Of a stretch of 64,000 nucleotides of DNA, positions 17,950 through 27,658 are shown one piece after another; the stretch's first letter is position 1, and every line of letters starts with the position of its first letter. The notes under the pieces were generated by a model, which was given only the letters and a program-made list of their open reading frames with translations, was not told where the DNA came from and did no database searches. The stretch lies in assembly GCF_001886955.1 (NCBI RefSeq), contig NZ_CP016804.1, positions 1,922,001-1,986,000 on the forward strand, given 5' to 3'. Both the position numbers and the translations under genes were made by a program. The stretch is from Halodesulfurarchaeum formicicum (GTDB lineage Archaea > Halobacteriota > Halobacteria > Halobacteriales > Halobacteriaceae).

Positions 17950-18483
17950 GTGCCGACCGTCGTGGCCCGGTTGCCGGCCGCAAAGCGTCATCACTTCACG
18001 GAGCCGCTGGGCCCGCTCTTTACTGACACGGAATCGCTGCTCGAAGCCGCCGGTGAGCCGATCGTCGCGATCGGTGACGTGGTGACCGCACATCTGGGGG
18101 CCGCCGGCTGTCAGCCCACTCTCTCGGTCGTCGACGGCCGGACGGAACGGGGGCCGATCCCGGAATGGGTCCAGACGGACCGACCCGCAGCAGCGATCGA
18201 GCGACCGGTCGAGAACCCTGCGGGGACGATTACGGCCGAGCTGGTCGACGCGATCGAGGCGGGGCTCGATACGAGCGAACCCACCCGGGTCGTCGTCGAG
18301 GGCGAGGAGGATCTGGCCGTGTTACCGGCCGTACTCCTCGCTCCGACGGGGGCGACCGTCGTCTATGGCCAGCCGGGCGAGGGGATGATCGCCGCTGCCG
18401 TGGACGGCCCCACCCGGGCACGTTGCCGTGACCGACTCGACCTTTTGGACCACGAGGCGGAGTTCTGGGCGTCGATCCGGTGA
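17950..18483 (+). CDS. GTP-dependent dephospho-CoA kinase (DUF359)
   Basis: A 177-aa protein of the archaeal DUF359 family, which performs the last step of coenzyme A synthesis using GTP. Recognisable are 'IAIGDVVTAHL', 'VENPAGTITAELVDAI', 'VVVEGEEDLAVLPAVLLAPTGATVVYGQPGEGM'. The start is GTG at 17950, two bases after the spt4 stop; no ATG is available. Gene order Rpo7-Spt4-DUF359-S24e is widely conserved in euryarchaea, supporting the assignment. Confidence 0.93.
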   Translation: MPTVVARLPAAKRHHFTEPLGPLFTDTESLLEAAGEPIVAIGDVVTAHLGAAGCQPTLSVVDGRTERGPIPEWVQTDRPAAAIERPVENPAGTITAELVDAIEAGLDTSEPTRVVVEGEEDLAVLPAVLLAPTGATVVYGQPGEGMIAAAVDGPTRARCRDRLDLLDHEAEFWASIR

Positions 18484-18498
18484 GATCGGCCCGCTCTT

Positions 18499-18520
18499 CG
18501 AAATCCTTTTACAGATTTCG
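18499..18520. promoter_or_regulatory. palindrome enclosing the TATA box of rps24e
   Basis: CGAAATC-CTTTTACA-GATTTCG is a perfect 7-bp inverted repeat whose 8-base spacer contains the TATA-like TTTTACA, about 35 bp upstream of the rps24e start. A repressor bound here would block TBP access; the arrangement may also be chance. Confidence 0.5.
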
Positions 18521-18543
18521 GGCTGAGATGGTGGTAACTGACC

Positions 18544-18855
18544 ATGGACATCGAGATACTCGACGAGGAGAAAAACTCGCTCCTCCACCGGACCGACGTG
18601 ACCTTCGAGGTCACTCACGACGACGCATCGCCCTCCCGCCTCTCCGTGCGCGACAGCCTCGCTGCGACACTCGATCAGGACTCCGACCAGGTCGTCGTCC
18701 ACAAACTCGACACGAAGTTCGGGATGCGAACGACCGTCGGCTACGCGAAGGTCTATGACAGCCCCGAGGACGCCGCCGAGATCGAGGCCGAGCACATGCT
18801 CGAACGCAACAAGATCGGCGTCGAGGACGCCGAGGAAGCCGAGGTGAGCGAGTGA
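18544..18855 (+). CDS. rps24e: 30S ribosomal protein S24e
   Basis: A 103-aa ribosomal protein. The family signature is '[22 protein letters not shown]' and '[20 protein letters not shown]'. The C-terminal tail is acidic, as in other halophile homologues. The TGA stop overlaps the ATG of rps27ae (TGATG), so the two small-subunit proteins are coupled. Confidence 0.96.
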   Translation: MDIEILDEEKNSLLHRTDVTFEVTHDDASPSRLSVRDSLAATLDQDSDQVVVHKLDTKFGMRTTVGYAKVYDSPEDAAEIEAEHMLERNKIGVEDAEEAEVSE

Positions 18856-18986
18856 TGGCTCGCGGCGATTTCTACGAGGACGGCGAACTCGCGAAGGAAC
18901 GCTGCCCTCGCTGTGAGGACGCGTTCCTCGCCGACCACGACGACCGCAAGCACTGCGGTCGCTGTGGCTACACCGAGTGGAAGTGA
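18855..18986 (+). CDS. rps27ae: 30S ribosomal protein S27ae
   Basis: A 43-aa zinc-ribbon ribosomal protein: '[25 protein letters not shown]' (split here by its two CxxC pairs) ends with 'TEWK'. The archaeal form lacks the ubiquitin fusion of eukaryotes. Its ATG overlaps the S24e stop, and its TGA overlaps a GTG start of the Kae1-Bud32 gene (GTGA at 18983-18986). Confidence 0.96.
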   Translation: MARGDFYEDGELAKERCPRCEDAFLADHDDRKHCGRCGYTEWK

Positions 18987-20560
18987 CGCGGATCCTCGGC
19001 ATCGAAGGAACCGCCTGGGCCGCGAGCGCGGCCGTCTACGACGACACGACCGAGCGGCTTTTCGTCGAATCCGACGCTTACCAGCCAGCGAGCGGCGGCA
19101 TTCACCCGCGTGAGGCGGCCGAGCACATGCGCTCGGCGATCCCCGAAGTAATCGAGACGGCACTCGATCAGGCCGAGGGGCCCATCGACGCGGTGGCGTT
19201 CTCACGCGGGCCGGGACTGGGGCCCTGCCTGCGCATCGTCGGCACGGCCGCCCGCAGCCTCGCAGGGACCTTAGATGTGCCCCTCGTTGGCGTGAACCAC
19301 ATGGTCGCCCACCTGGAGATCGGGCGCCATCGCTCGGGGTTCGACTCGCCGATCTGTCTGAACGCGAGCGGCGCGAACGCCCACGTCCTGGGCTTTCGAA
19401 ACGGTCGATATCGCGTGCTCGGGGAGACCATGGACACCGGGGTGGGCAACGCTATCGACAAGTTCACCCGCCACGTCGGCTGGTCCCACCCCGGCGGTCC
19501 CAAGGTCGAGCAGGCCGCCATGGAGGGGTCCTACATCGACTTGCCCTACGTGGTCAAGGGGATGGACTTCTCCTTTTCGGGCATCATGAGCGCGGCCAAG
19601 GACGCCTACGACGAGGGCGTCCCGGTCGAGGACGTGAGCGACGCCCTCCAGGAGACCATCTTCGCGATGCTCACCGAAGTCGCCGAGCGCGCGCTCTCGC
19701 TCACCGGGCGAAACGAACTGGTGCTCGGTGGCGGGGTCGGACAGAACAAGCGCCTCCGGGAGATGCTCCAGGAGATGGCCGACCAGCGTGGCGCGCGCTT
19801 TTTCGCCCCCGAGCCGGAGCTATTGCGGGATAACGCAGGCATGATCGCGGTCCTGGGCGCAACGATGTACGAGGCCGGGGACACCATTCCGATCGCGGAC
19901 TCGGGCATCGACGCCGATTTCCGCCCCGACCAGGTCCCGGTGACCTGGCGCTCGGAGACGATTCCCGAGCGGGGCGATCGAACCGGTTCGCTCGAAGGCG
20001 CGGAAGCCGTGGTGGAAATCGCGGGCGAGACGGTGCGAAAGCGTCGGCGACCGAAGTCCTACCGTCATCCGACCCTGGATGAGCGACTCCGCCGGGACCG
20101 GACCGTCCAGGAGGTTCGACTGACCCACGAGGCCCGAACCCTCGGGGTCCCCACCCCGATCGTCCGGGACGTGGATCTCGCCGAGACGACCATCACCTTC
20201 GAGCGCGTGGGCGAACGTGATCTGCGGGACGCACTCAGTCCGGATCGCGCGAGAGCGGTCGGGAGCCACCTGGCGAAAATTCATGCGGGCGGGTTCGTCC
20301 ACGGCGATCCCACGGTGCGCAACGTCAGAGTTCGGGAGGGAGACCCGGAGACGGTGCTCATCGACTTCGGTCTGGGGTATTACACCGACGACGTCGAGGA
20401 CTACGCGATGGACCTCCACGTCTTCGAACAGTCCCTGGCTGGGACTGCGGACGACCCGGAATCACTCGCCACGGCCGCCGAACGGGGCTACGCCGCGGTC
20501 GGCGATTCGGCCGTGATCGATCGGCTCCGTGAGATCGAGGGCCGCGGGCGATACCAGTAG
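18983..20560 (+). CDS. kae1-bud32: bifunctional Kae1-Bud32: tRNA threonylcarbamoyladenosine synthase / atypical kinase
   Basis: A 525-aa fusion of two KEOPS subunits needed for t6A37 in ANN-decoding tRNAs. The Kae1 part (about 1-325) has 'LGIEGTAW', the metal-binding 'NHMVAHLE', '[10 protein letters not shown]' and '[12 protein letters not shown]'. The Bud32 part (about 345-525) has the catalytic loop '[11 protein letters not shown]' and 'IDFGLGYY'. Fusion of the two is common in euryarchaea. The GTG at 18983 gives a four-base overlap with rps27ae; a second GTG at 18977 would add two residues. Confidence 0.95.
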   Translation: MTRILGIEGTAWAASAAVYDDTTERLFVESDAYQPASGGIHPREAAEHMRSAIPEVIETALDQAEGPIDAVAFSRGPGLGPCLRIVGTAARSLAGTLDVPLVGVNHMVAHLEIGRHRSGFDSPICLNASGANAHVLGFRNGRYRVLGETMDTGVGNAIDKFTRHVGWSHPGGPKVEQAAMEGSYIDLPYVVKGMDFSFSGIMSAAKDAYDEGVPVEDVSDALQETIFAMLTEVAERALSLTGRNELVLGGGVGQNKRLREMLQEMADQRGARFFAPEPELLRDNAGMIAVLGATMYEAGDTIPIADSGIDADFRPDQVPVTWRSETIPERGDRTGSLEGAEAVVEIAGETVRKRRRPKSYRHPTLDERLRRDRTVQEVRLTHEARTLGVPTPIVRDVDLAETTITFERVGERDLRDALSPDRARAVGSHLAKIHAGGFVHGDPTVRNVRVREGDPETVLIDFGLGYYTDDVEDYAMDLHVFEQSLAGTADDPESLATAAERGYAAVGDSAVIDRLREIEGRGRYQ

Positions 20561-20601
20561 TCGCCACAACAGTTTTGCCCGACGCGGCCGTCAGTTCTGG
20601 T

Positions 20602-20859
20602 ATGACCCAGGAAGCCGCCGGGAAGATCTTCGGTATCCCGTACAACTTCGAACGCCCGAGCCTGAAGCGCCTGCTCTCGGCGTACTGGCAACCGGGAAAG
20701 GGTATGATCGCCGAGACGCCGTTTGGCATCGGCTACACGCTGAACCTCGCGAACTGGCGGTCCTGGCTGGTGCTGGGCGTGGCCGCCGCGCTCGTCTTCC
20801 AGGAACGAAAGGACGAGGAAGAAGCCGAGGAAGCGGTTGACGTCGTCATCGAAGAGTAA
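20602..20859 (+). CDS. DUF5808 domain protein
   Basis: An 85-aa protein with the DUF5808 motif 'GKIFGIPYNFERPS', then 'GYTLNLANWRSW', a single transmembrane helix (about 56-70) and an acidic tail. Start at the ATG of 'MTQEAAGK' (20602). It lies between Kae1-Bud32 and rdgB on the same strand. Function unknown. Confidence 0.85.
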   Translation: MTQEAAGKIFGIPYNFERPSLKRLLSAYWQPGKGMIAETPFGIGYTLNLANWRSWLVLGVAAALVFQERKDEEEAEEAVDVVIEE

Positions 20860-20897
20860 ACCGGGAACGCTTTTTCGCCGCCAGCCGACTGGCGGGT

Positions 20898-21446
20898 ATG
20901 CTGCGTTTCGTGACGACCAACGCCGAGAAGGCCGCCGAGGCACAGGCCCACCTGGCTCCCATGGCTGTCGAACAGGTCGATTACGACTACGTCGAGGTCC
21001 AGGCTGCTGAAGTCGCGCAGGTCGCGGCCCGTGGCGCCGAAGAGGCCTACGAGAAGGCCGATGGCGAGGGGCCCGTGATCGTCGACGACACGGGCTTCTC
21101 GATCCGCGGGCTGGACGGCTTTCCCGGGCCCTACGCCGCCTACGTGGACGACACGCTCGGGATCGAGCGGGTCTGGTCGCTGGCCTCGGAGCTTGCAGAC
21201 CGACACGCGGCGTTCACCAGTGCGATCGCCTACGCGGACGGCGACCGCGTCGAGGTCTTCGAGGGGACTGTCGAGGGGCAACTCGTCGCTCCCCGTGGCG
21301 AGGGCGGCTTCGGCTACGACCCGATCTTCGAGTACGAGGGCCGGACCTTCGCGGAGCTCTCGATGGACGAGAAAAACGAGATCTCCCATCGTGCGCGAGC
21401 GCTCTCGAAGCTCGCGGACTGGCTTCAGTCCCAGCCGATCAGCTGA
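20898..21446 (+). CDS. rdgB: XTP/dITP diphosphatase (RdgB/HAM1 family)
   Basis: A 182-aa house-cleaning pyrophosphatase that removes ITP and XTP from the nucleotide pool. Key elements are the N-terminal 'MLRFVTTNAEKAAEA', 'VIVDDTGFSIRGLDGFPGPYAAY', 'GEGGFGYDPIFEYEG' and 'AELSMDEKNEISHRARAL'. All catalytic residues appear intact. It ends by overlapping the convergent DUF6517 gene by eight bases. Confidence 0.96.
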   Translation: MLRFVTTNAEKAAEAQAHLAPMAVEQVDYDYVEVQAAEVAQVAARGAEEAYEKADGEGPVIVDDTGFSIRGLDGFPGPYAAYVDDTLGIERVWSLASELADRHAAFTSAIAYADGDRVEVFEGTVEGQLVAPRGEGGFGYDPIFEYEGRTFAELSMDEKNEISHRARALSKLADWLQSQPIS

Positions 21447-22206
21447 CGCCGGCGATTAGATCGAGCAGTTCCTCGCGGTACGCATCGGGCGTGAGCCCCA
21501 GATCGATATCGATGCTGACCGAGATCGCATCGGTCAGGGCCGAGTCCGTCTCGCGGGTGAAGTTCTCGGCCGGGTAGGCCCCGCCGGCCACGAGATAGTT
21601 CCCGTTCGCCGACCAGACCGCCAGCACCGCGTCCACGGCCAGATCGCCGCCCTCGATAGTGATCGCGGTGTCCTCGCTGACCGGGAATTCCATGTCCTCG
21701 ACGGGGTACGAGCCCGTGAGTTCGGTCATCTCGGCGGTCGTACCGCCGGCCACTTCGATCGTCGCGGTCCCTGTTTCCTCGACGTTCGTGATCCCGGCGG
21801 CGTCCATCTGTGCCCGAAGTTCGTCGATCGCGGCCGTCCGAATCTGCTTTTTGACCTCCGACTGGACGGGCCCGAGTTCGTCCACCGACGGGGCCATGTC
21901 GATCCGGGTGGCCGAGAAGAGCGCCAGGTCCGTCTCGACAGTCGAGAGCGTGTCCGCCCGGACCTGCTCCCGGAGCGCGGCGTCGGTGTATGTCACCGAC
22001 GAGGCGACTGCCTCCACGGTCACCGGACCGTAATCCTTCTCGATGACCGTCTCGTCTTTGGTCTGCTCCAGTTGCTCCCAGCCACCCGAATCCAGGGCCG
22101 CCTCGGGGACCGAGGGCAGTGCGACCGAGCCGACGGCGGTCTGACAGCCGGCGAGTGAGGCGATGGCGCCGGCACCGAGAGTCGCGATGAACGAGCGGCG
22201 TTGCAT
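21439..22206 (-). CDS. DUF6517 family Tat lipoprotein
   Basis: A 255-aa exported protein. The N-terminus '[21 protein letters not shown]' is a twin-arginine signal followed by a lipobox (LAGC), so it is probably anchored to the outer face of the membrane by a lipid. The mature part resembles haloarchaeal DUF6517 ('[20 protein letters not shown]', '[15 protein letters not shown]'). Function unknown. A divergent tungstate-transport operon begins 150 bp away. Confidence 0.85.
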   Translation of the reverse strand: MQRRSFIATLGAGAIASLAGCQTAVGSVALPSVPEAALDSGGWEQLEQTKDETVIEKDYGPVTVEAVASSVTYTDAALREQVRADTLSTVETDLALFSATRIDMAPSVDELGPVQSEVKKQIRTAAIDELRAQMDAAGITNVEETGTATIEVAGGTTAEMTELTGSYPVEDMEFPVSEDTAITIEGGDLAVDAVLAVWSANGNYLVAGGAYPAENFTRETDSALTDAISVSIDIDLGLTPDAYREELLDLIAGVS

Positions 22207-22322
22207 GTGACACCGATTGGCCGCGGCCCACTTAGGTGGCCCGTCAGTTGTGACGAATTGCCGTCCCTTTCGTCCAGTTCACCCCGATTAGATTCACCCG
22301 TCGGACCATTCCGAACCAAGCG

Positions 22323-22328
22323 TTTATG
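22323..22328 (+). promoter_or_regulatory. TATA box of the tup operon
   Basis: TTTATG begins 34 bp before the tupA ATG (22357), with an AT-rich flank on the gene side. Spacing fits a leaderless or near-leaderless transcript. Confidence 0.5.
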
Positions 22329-22356
22329 TGGACGGCCCCTGACCGTTATATCGGAT

Positions 22357-23346
22357 ATGAAACAACGATCGGACGATTCTGGCAAGCGGACGCGACGGCA
22401 AGTGCTGCTGGGCCTCGGGGCCGCAGGTATCACGGGTCTGGCCGGCTGTTCAAGCAACACGGGCGAGGGCACGCCAACGGGGACCGCATCCGACGACGGG
22501 ACGACCGAGCCGTCGGAGGACCTCCCGGAGGTGGCCGGAGAAACGCTCACACTCACCACGACGACGAGTACGTACGACACCGGACTCCTTGATGCAATTC
22601 ACCCCCACTTCGAGGAGATGTACGGCGTCGAAGTCGACGCCGTCGCCCAGGGGACGGGCGCAGCCCTTGAAACCGCCCGGAACGGTGACTCGGACGTGGT
22701 GATGGTGCACGCCCGCGGGCTCGAGGACGAGTTCCTCGAGAACGGCTACGGGAAGAACCGTCGGGACCTCATGTTCAACGACTTCGTCATCGTCGGGCCG
22801 GCGGATGACCCAGCGGGAGTCGAGTCGATGGGCTCGGCGACCGAGGCCCTCACCGCGATTGCCGACGCACAGGCCCAGTTTGTCTCCCGCGGAGACAACT
22901 CGGGGACACACACCAAGGAGCTGAACCTCTGGGAGGCTGCCGGGGCCGACCCGGGCGGCGACTGGTACCAGGAGACCGGCACGGGAATGGGCGAGGCACT
23001 CAACATCGCCAACCAGCAGGGCGCCTACACGCTCTCGGATCGGGGCACCTTCATATCCCAGCGCTCCGAAATCGACCTTACGATCCTCGTGCAGGGCCCA
23101 ATCGAGGGCGGGCCGGAGATCCTCGCGAATCCCTATGGCGTCATGGCGGTCAATCCGGGCGTCCACGAGAACGCGAACTACGACCTGGCAATGGCCTACA
23201 TCGGCTGGCTCACGAGCCCGGGGGCCCAGGAGGCCATCGCCGAGTACACGATGAACGGCGAACAGCTGTTCTACCCCGAGGCCATCACCGAGGAGCCGGA
23301 CTTCCAGCAGTACGTTCCGGAGGGTTGGAGTAGCGACGCCGAATAA
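22357..23346 (+). CDS. tupA: tungstate ABC transporter, substrate-binding lipoprotein TupA
   Basis: A 329-aa binding protein. The leader has twin arginines ([10 protein letters not shown]) and a lipobox (LAGC). The mature protein shows TupA hallmarks: '[20 protein letters not shown]' and '[18 protein letters not shown]', the oxyanion-binding loops, then 'YTLSDRGTF'. This pattern marks tungstate (TupA) rather than molybdate (ModA) or WtpA proteins. It is the first gene of tupABC and delivers tungstate for the tungstopterin enzyme encoded at the end of the window. Confidence 0.92.
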   Translation: MKQRSDDSGKRTRRQVLLGLGAAGITGLAGCSSNTGEGTPTGTASDDGTTEPSEDLPEVAGETLTLTTTTSTYDTGLLDAIHPHFEEMYGVEVDAVAQGTGAALETARNGDSDVVMVHARGLEDEFLENGYGKNRRDLMFNDFVIVGPADDPAGVESMGSATEALTAIADAQAQFVSRGDNSGTHTKELNLWEAAGADPGGDWYQETGTGMGEALNIANQQGAYTLSDRGTFISQRSEIDLTILVQGPIEGGPEILANPYGVMAVNPGVHENANYDLAMAYIGWLTSPGAQEAIAEYTMNGEQLFYPEAITEEPDFQQYVPEGWSSDAE

Positions 23347-23355
23347 GCCGTAGCT

Positions 23356-24069
23356 GTGGAGTCAGCAATCCACCTGCTACCCGCGGTCCTGGAGTTGCCG
23401 TTTCGGGACGGGTATGTCTGGAGCACGCTCTGGGTTTCACTCACTGTCAGCGTCACCGCCGTCGTCCTGAGTGCGCTGGTCAGCATCCCGGTAGCGATCG
23501 TAATGGGGTTCGCGAACTTCCCCGGTAAACAGTTCGTGAAATCAGTCATCAACACCGGCATGGGGTTCCCGAGCGTCGTGGTGGGGCTCGTCGTCCTCTT
23601 TGCCGTCTCCAATCAGGGTCCACTCGGTGCCTTCGATTTGATCTTCACGAAGCAGGCGATGATCATGTCCCAGTTCGTCCTGGCGACCCCACCGATCACG
23701 GCGATTACCCTGGCGGCGATCACCGGCGTGGACAGAAACGTCCGGGACGCGGCCCACGTTCTGGGCGGCCGACGGTTCGACGTCGCCCTGGTCGTGCTCA
23801 AGGAGGCCCGATACGGGATCATCACCGCAATCCTCGCCGGGTTCGGCCGGGCGGTCAGCGAGGTCGGGTCGGTGCTCATCGTCGGCGGGAACATCACGAG
23901 TTCAGCCGGGATCTCGAAGACGAGGACGCTGACCACCGCCATTCAGCTCGAAGCACGGCAAGGCCAGTACGAGACGGCGATGATTCTTGGTGCCATACTG
24001 GTCGTCCTGGTGCTGACGATAAACGCCATCGTCATCAGACTCGGTGACGAGGGGTCAATGAACCGATGA
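23356..24069 (+). CDS. tupB: tungstate ABC transporter, permease TupB
   Basis: A 237-aa permease with about five or six transmembrane helices and the EAA-loop region '[25 protein letters not shown]'. The start is GTG at 23356, nine bases after tupA. '[22 protein letters not shown]' and '[16 protein letters not shown]' are typical of TupB. The ATG of tupC overlaps the stop by four bases, so the transporter is translated as a coupled set. Confidence 0.92.
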   Translation: MESAIHLLPAVLELPFRDGYVWSTLWVSLTVSVTAVVLSALVSIPVAIVMGFANFPGKQFVKSVINTGMGFPSVVVGLVVLFAVSNQGPLGAFDLIFTKQAMIMSQFVLATPPITAITLAAITGVDRNVRDAAHVLGGRRFDVALVVLKEARYGIITAILAGFGRAVSEVGSVLIVGGNITSSAGISKTRTLTTAIQLEARQGQYETAMILGAILVVLVLTINAIVIRLGDEGSMNR

Positions 24070-24830
24070 TGCGGCTCTCGAACGTCTCTCACGCGTACGA
24101 CGAAGAGCCAGTTCTCGAGGACGTGTCCGTCTCGGTTTCCCCGGGAGAAGTAGTCGGGATTATCGGTCCGTCGGGAGTCGGCAAGACGACGCTATTGCGG
24201 ATACTCGCACTGTTCATGCAACCTCAGGAGGGCGCCGTCGAACTCGACGGTCAAGCCGCCTGGGGGACAGACGACCGAACCCGACTACAACTGCGCAGAA
24301 AAGTCGGGATGGTGTTTCAGGAGGCCAGTCTCTTCGACGGAACGGTCGCCCAGAACGTAGAGTACGGGCTTCGAGTTCGCCGGTCCTGGCCGGCGCGACT
24401 GCAGGCCGCTATCCTCGATGTCTTGGGCTTACGAGAGGCCCCGCCAGCCATCGAGGAGGCACTGGACATCGTCGAGCTTACCGACAAGCGAGACCAGGCC
24501 GCCAGCTCGCTTTCGGGGGGCGAGGCCCAGCGGGTTTCCTTCGCCCGGGCGCTGGCATATGACCCGACCTACCTGCTGCTCGACGAACCCACCTCCGATC
24601 TGGATCCCCGAAACACGGGACTGATCGAAGACGCGATCAGGCGAGCCCGTGATCGGGGACTCGGTGTCGTGATCGCGACCCACGATATGCACCAGGCCCA
24701 ACGGGTCGCCGATCGGGTCGGTGTTCTCCTTGGAAACGGCATCACGGAGATCGGCCCGACCGACCAGATTTTCGAGGACCCGGCGGATGAACGAACCCGG
24801 CAGTTCATCGCCGGGGACCTCGTGTACTGA
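24066..24830 (+). CDS. tupC: tungstate ABC transporter, ATP-binding protein TupC
   Basis: A 254-aa ABC ATPase. Walker A 'GPSGVGKTT' lies at residues 34-42, the Q-loop at 'MVFQEASLF', the signature 'LSGGEAQR' and Walker B '[12 protein letters not shown]', with the H-loop in 'IATHDMHQA'. It starts by ATGA overlap with tupB; a second ATG is one codon later. No C-terminal TOBE domain is present here; TOBE domains are instead in the regulator gene downstream. Confidence 0.93.
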   Translation: MMRLSNVSHAYDEEPVLEDVSVSVSPGEVVGIIGPSGVGKTTLLRILALFMQPQEGAVELDGQAAWGTDDRTRLQLRRKVGMVFQEASLFDGTVAQNVEYGLRVRRSWPARLQAAILDVLGLREAPPAIEEALDIVELTDKRDQAASSLSGGEAQRVSFARALAYDPTYLLLDEPTSDLDPRNTGLIEDAIRRARDRGLGVVIATHDMHQAQRVADRVGVLLGNGITEIGPTDQIFEDPADERTRQFIAGDLVY

Positions 24831-24883
24831 GCCGGGCGAGCCAGGCCCGAATTGTTTTGCCCGGAGGTCGCCTACAGCCGTCC

Positions 24884-25570
24884 ATGGATCCGAGTTTCGA
24901 GGCGCAGTTGCAGGAGGGCGAAGTCGTCTTTACAGCCCGGGATGCGGCGCTCCTCGAAGCCATCCGAGAAGCAGGGTCGCTGAACAAGGCCGCGGCCGAA
25001 CTCGGCCGCTCCTACGCCCGCTGTCAAAAGCGGGTTACGACCCTCGAATCGGCGTTTGGCACGCTCGTCGAGCGGACCCGGGGAGGGGCCGGTGGCGGCG
25101 GCAGCCAGGTGACGGACGCCGGCGAGTCACTCCTGCAGCGATTCGAACGGCTGGAGACCGGATACGCCGCCGTTGCCGAGGTCACGGAGACCGTCTTCGA
25201 GGGGACGGTGACCTCCCGGGACGGGGAGATCGCCGAAATAGAGACCGACGCGGGACTGACCCGGGCGCTGGTGCCGCCGGGCGTCGAAGAGGTCGCCGTC
25301 GGCATTCGAGCCGACGCCGTAACCCTACACGCGCCGAGCGACGCGCCAGCGGCCGGCGGCACCAGCGCCCGCAACCGCTTCGAGGGGACCGTCGAGTCGA
25401 TTACATCCGGTGAGCGAGTGCACCAGGTCGACGTGGACGTGGGCGCGCCGACCCCGCTCACGGTGCTGGTCACCGAGAAGAGCCGACAGCGACTCGGACT
25501 CGAACCCGGCACGCCAGTCGTCGCGACCGTCAAGGCCACGGCCGTCCGCTGTACGAATGCCGGACCATGA
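24884..25570 (+). CDS. ModE-type transcriptional regulator with TOBE domains
   Basis: A 228-aa protein. Residues 1-100 form a LysR-like winged helix ('AALLEAIREAGSLNKAAAELGRSYARC', abbreviated by its key SLNKAAAEL and SYA motifs), as in ModE. Two TOBE (Mop-like) domains follow: 'EGTVTSRDGEIAEIETD' and 'FEGTVESITSGERVHQVDVD', which bind molybdate or tungstate. It lies 53 bp after tupC, so it probably senses the intracellular oxyanion and controls the tup operon. A glycine-rich wing (GGAGGGG) is unusual. Confidence 0.88.
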   Translation: MDPSFEAQLQEGEVVFTARDAALLEAIREAGSLNKAAAELGRSYARCQKRVTTLESAFGTLVERTRGGAGGGGSQVTDAGESLLQRFERLETGYAAVAEVTETVFEGTVTSRDGEIAEIETDAGLTRALVPPGVEEVAVGIRADAVTLHAPSDAPAAGGTSARNRFEGTVESITSGERVHQVDVDVGAPTPLTVLVTEKSRQRLGLEPGTPVVATVKATAVRCTNAGP

Positions 25571-25595
25571 GGAGCTATCCCGTGGGTATACCTAT

Positions 25596-25627
25596 CTATA
25601 TAGACCACATAGCAGACTCTTTATTTA
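25596..25627 (+). promoter_or_regulatory. pst operon promoter region
   Basis: TTTATTTA at 25620-25627 is centred 26 bp before the pstS ATG, placing it as the TATA box of a leaderless transcript. Upstream, an 8-bp palindrome CTATATAG (25596-25603) in an AT-rich patch is a candidate binding site for a phosphate-responsive regulator. Confidence 0.6.
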
Positions 25628-25648
25628 CGGGTGGACTTCCTTCGGGTG

Positions 25649-26638
25649 ATGGCACGAGACGACGGGCGTAACACACTGACTCGCCGCCGGTTGATCGCAG
25701 GCGCTGGCGCAGCCGGGGCAACTATTCTCGCGGGCTGTACGAGTACCGACAACGACGGCGGGACGACGAGCGAGGGACTGTCCGGAGCCATCGAGATTTC
25801 GGGCTCCTCGACGGTCTTCCCGCTGGCCGAGGCGGTCGCCGAGCAGTTCATGAAAGACCACCCCCAAGTCGACATCTCCGTGAAGTCCACCGGGACCGGC
25901 GGGGGCTTCGAGAACCACTTCAGCCGGGGCCGTTCACAGTTCAACAACGCCAGCCGACAGATCACCGACGCCGAGGAGGACATGTGTGCGGACAACGGGA
26001 TCGAGCCCCTCGAACTCAGGGTCGCGACCGACGCGCTGACCGTCGTCGTGAACAACGAAGCGGAGTGGATCGATTGTATAACCGTCGAGGAACTCCGGCA
26101 GGTCTGGAGCGCCGACGGACCGGACACCTGGCAGGAGATCAACTCGGACTGGCCGGACGAGACCATCGAACGATACGGCCCCGCCGACACCTCCGGGACC
26201 TTCGATTACTTCCGCGAGGAGATTCTCGGCGAGGAGTACAACCACTCGAGTGACTACCAGCCGACCGAACAGGACAACCTCATCGTCCAGGGCGTCCAGG
26301 GAAGCGAGTTCGCGGTGGGGTACTTCGGCTTCTCGTATTACTACAACAACCCGGACAGCGTGAAGGCACTGGCCATCGACGGCGGTGACGGGTGTGTCGA
26401 TCCGTCCGTCGAGACCGCCAAGAGCGGCGAGTACACCCCGCTCTCCCGACCGCTGTTCACCTACGCCGCGAAGGGGGCCCTCGCCGAGGAGCACGTCGCC
26501 GAGTTCGCCCGCTTCTACGTCGAGCAGAGCGGCAACCAGGAACTCGTTGCCGACCGTGTCGGGTACGTGCCGAACACGGAGGCGGCGGTCGATGAACAGC
26601 TCGCGGCACTCGAGACGGCGATCGAGGACGCCGGCTGA
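25649..26638 (+). CDS. pstS: phosphate ABC transporter, substrate-binding lipoprotein PstS
   Basis: A 329-aa binding protein. The leader has 'TRRRLIAGAGAAG' and the lipobox 'LAGC'. Phosphate-binding loops are visible in 'ISGSSTVFPLAEAVAEQF', 'SVKSTGTGGGF' and 'PADTSGTFDYFREEI'. The ATG at 25649 is chosen over an in-frame GTG 18 bp earlier because it fits the TATA box spacing. It heads the pstSCAB operon for high-affinity phosphate uptake. Confidence 0.95.
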   Translation: MARDDGRNTLTRRRLIAGAGAAGATILAGCTSTDNDGGTTSEGLSGAIEISGSSTVFPLAEAVAEQFMKDHPQVDISVKSTGTGGGFENHFSRGRSQFNNASRQITDAEEDMCADNGIEPLELRVATDALTVVVNNEAEWIDCITVEELRQVWSADGPDTWQEINSDWPDETIERYGPADTSGTFDYFREEILGEEYNHSSDYQPTEQDNLIVQGVQGSEFAVGYFGFSYYYNNPDSVKALAIDGGDGCVDPSVETAKSGEYTPLSRPLFTYAAKGALAEEHVAEFARFYVEQSGNQELVADRVGYVPNTEAAVDEQLAALETAIEDAG

Positions 26639-26682
26639 TCGGAATCACTAGGATTTTTCCCACCCGCATCTAACACAGATCA

Positions 26683-27657
26683 ATGACAGAGTACTCCGAG
26701 GACCCGGACCTCGCCGGCAATCGGGGCTTCCAGTCCCTCCGGGAAGGGTTCTACAAAGCCGTCTTCTTCACGTTCGCGGCGGCGACGGTTCTCACCACCA
26801 TCGCGATCATCCTGACGCTTTTAATCGACGCCGTGGGCTTCTTCGCGGAGTACTCGGTGATCGCCTTCCTGACTGGAATGGACTGGAGCCCGAGTCTCCG
26901 ACCGGTCTCCTTCGGGGTGTTGCCACTGGTCTTTGGCACCCTCGTCGTCACGGCGATCGCCGCCCTGATCGCGATTCCGGTGGGCACGCTCACCGCGGTC
27001 TACCTGAGCGAGTATGCTGCCCCCCGCACACGAGCGATCCTCAAACCGCTGCTCGAAATTCTCGCCGGCGTCCCGACGGTGATCTATGGCTTCTTCGCCC
27101 TGGTCTATGTGACCCCGGTCATCGACTTTTTCTTCCCGAGTGTCTCGACGTTCAACGTCCTTTCAGCCTCGCTTTTGGTCGGCATCATGACGATCCCGAT
27201 GGTCTCCTCGATCTCCGAGGACGCGATGGCTGCCGTTCCGGACTCGTTGCGTCGGGCCGGCTACGGCATGGGCGCGACGAAGTACGAGGTCACCACGGAC
27301 ATCATCGTCCCCGCAGCGACCTCGGGGATCGTCTCCTCGTACATCCTCGCCATCTCGCGAGCCATCGGCGAGACGATGATCGTCACGGTCGCGATGGGGA
27401 TGCAGCCCGCGCTCCCGACGGTGCGGTACGCGGACGTGCTGGGCCTCGGTATCCCATTCGTCCACCCCGGAGAGGTCTTCCTCGGCTCCGGGCAGACGAT
27501 GACCGCCGCGATGGTCCAAATCGCCAACAGCGACCTCGCTGGGGGCACGCTGGCCTACAACAGCCTCTTCGCAATCGGACTGACCCTCTTTGTCATCACA
27601 CTTCTCATGAACGTCGTGAGCAACATCATCTCGGAGCGCTACCGGGAGGAATACTGA
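26683..27657 (+). CDS. pstC: phosphate ABC transporter permease PstC
   Basis: A 324-aa permease with six predicted transmembrane helices. Family motifs are 'YLSEYAAPRTRAILKPLLEILAGVPTVIYGFFA', here seen as the SEYA and AGVPTVIYG blocks, and the EAA loop 'RRAGYGMGATKYEVTTDIIVP'. It partners PstA. One base separates its stop from the pstA start. Confidence 0.95.
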   Translation: MTEYSEDPDLAGNRGFQSLREGFYKAVFFTFAAATVLTTIAIILTLLIDAVGFFAEYSVIAFLTGMDWSPSLRPVSFGVLPLVFGTLVVTAIAALIAIPVGTLTAVYLSEYAAPRTRAILKPLLEILAGVPTVIYGFFALVYVTPVIDFFFPSVSTFNVLSASLLVGIMTIPMVSSISEDAMAAVPDSLRRAGYGMGATKYEVTTDIIVPAATSGIVSSYILAISRAIGETMIVTVAMGMQPALPTVRYADVLGLGIPFVHPGEVFLGSGQTMTAAMVQIANSDLAGGTLAYNSLFAIGLTLFVITLLMNVVSNIISERYREEY

Positions 27658-27658
27658 A

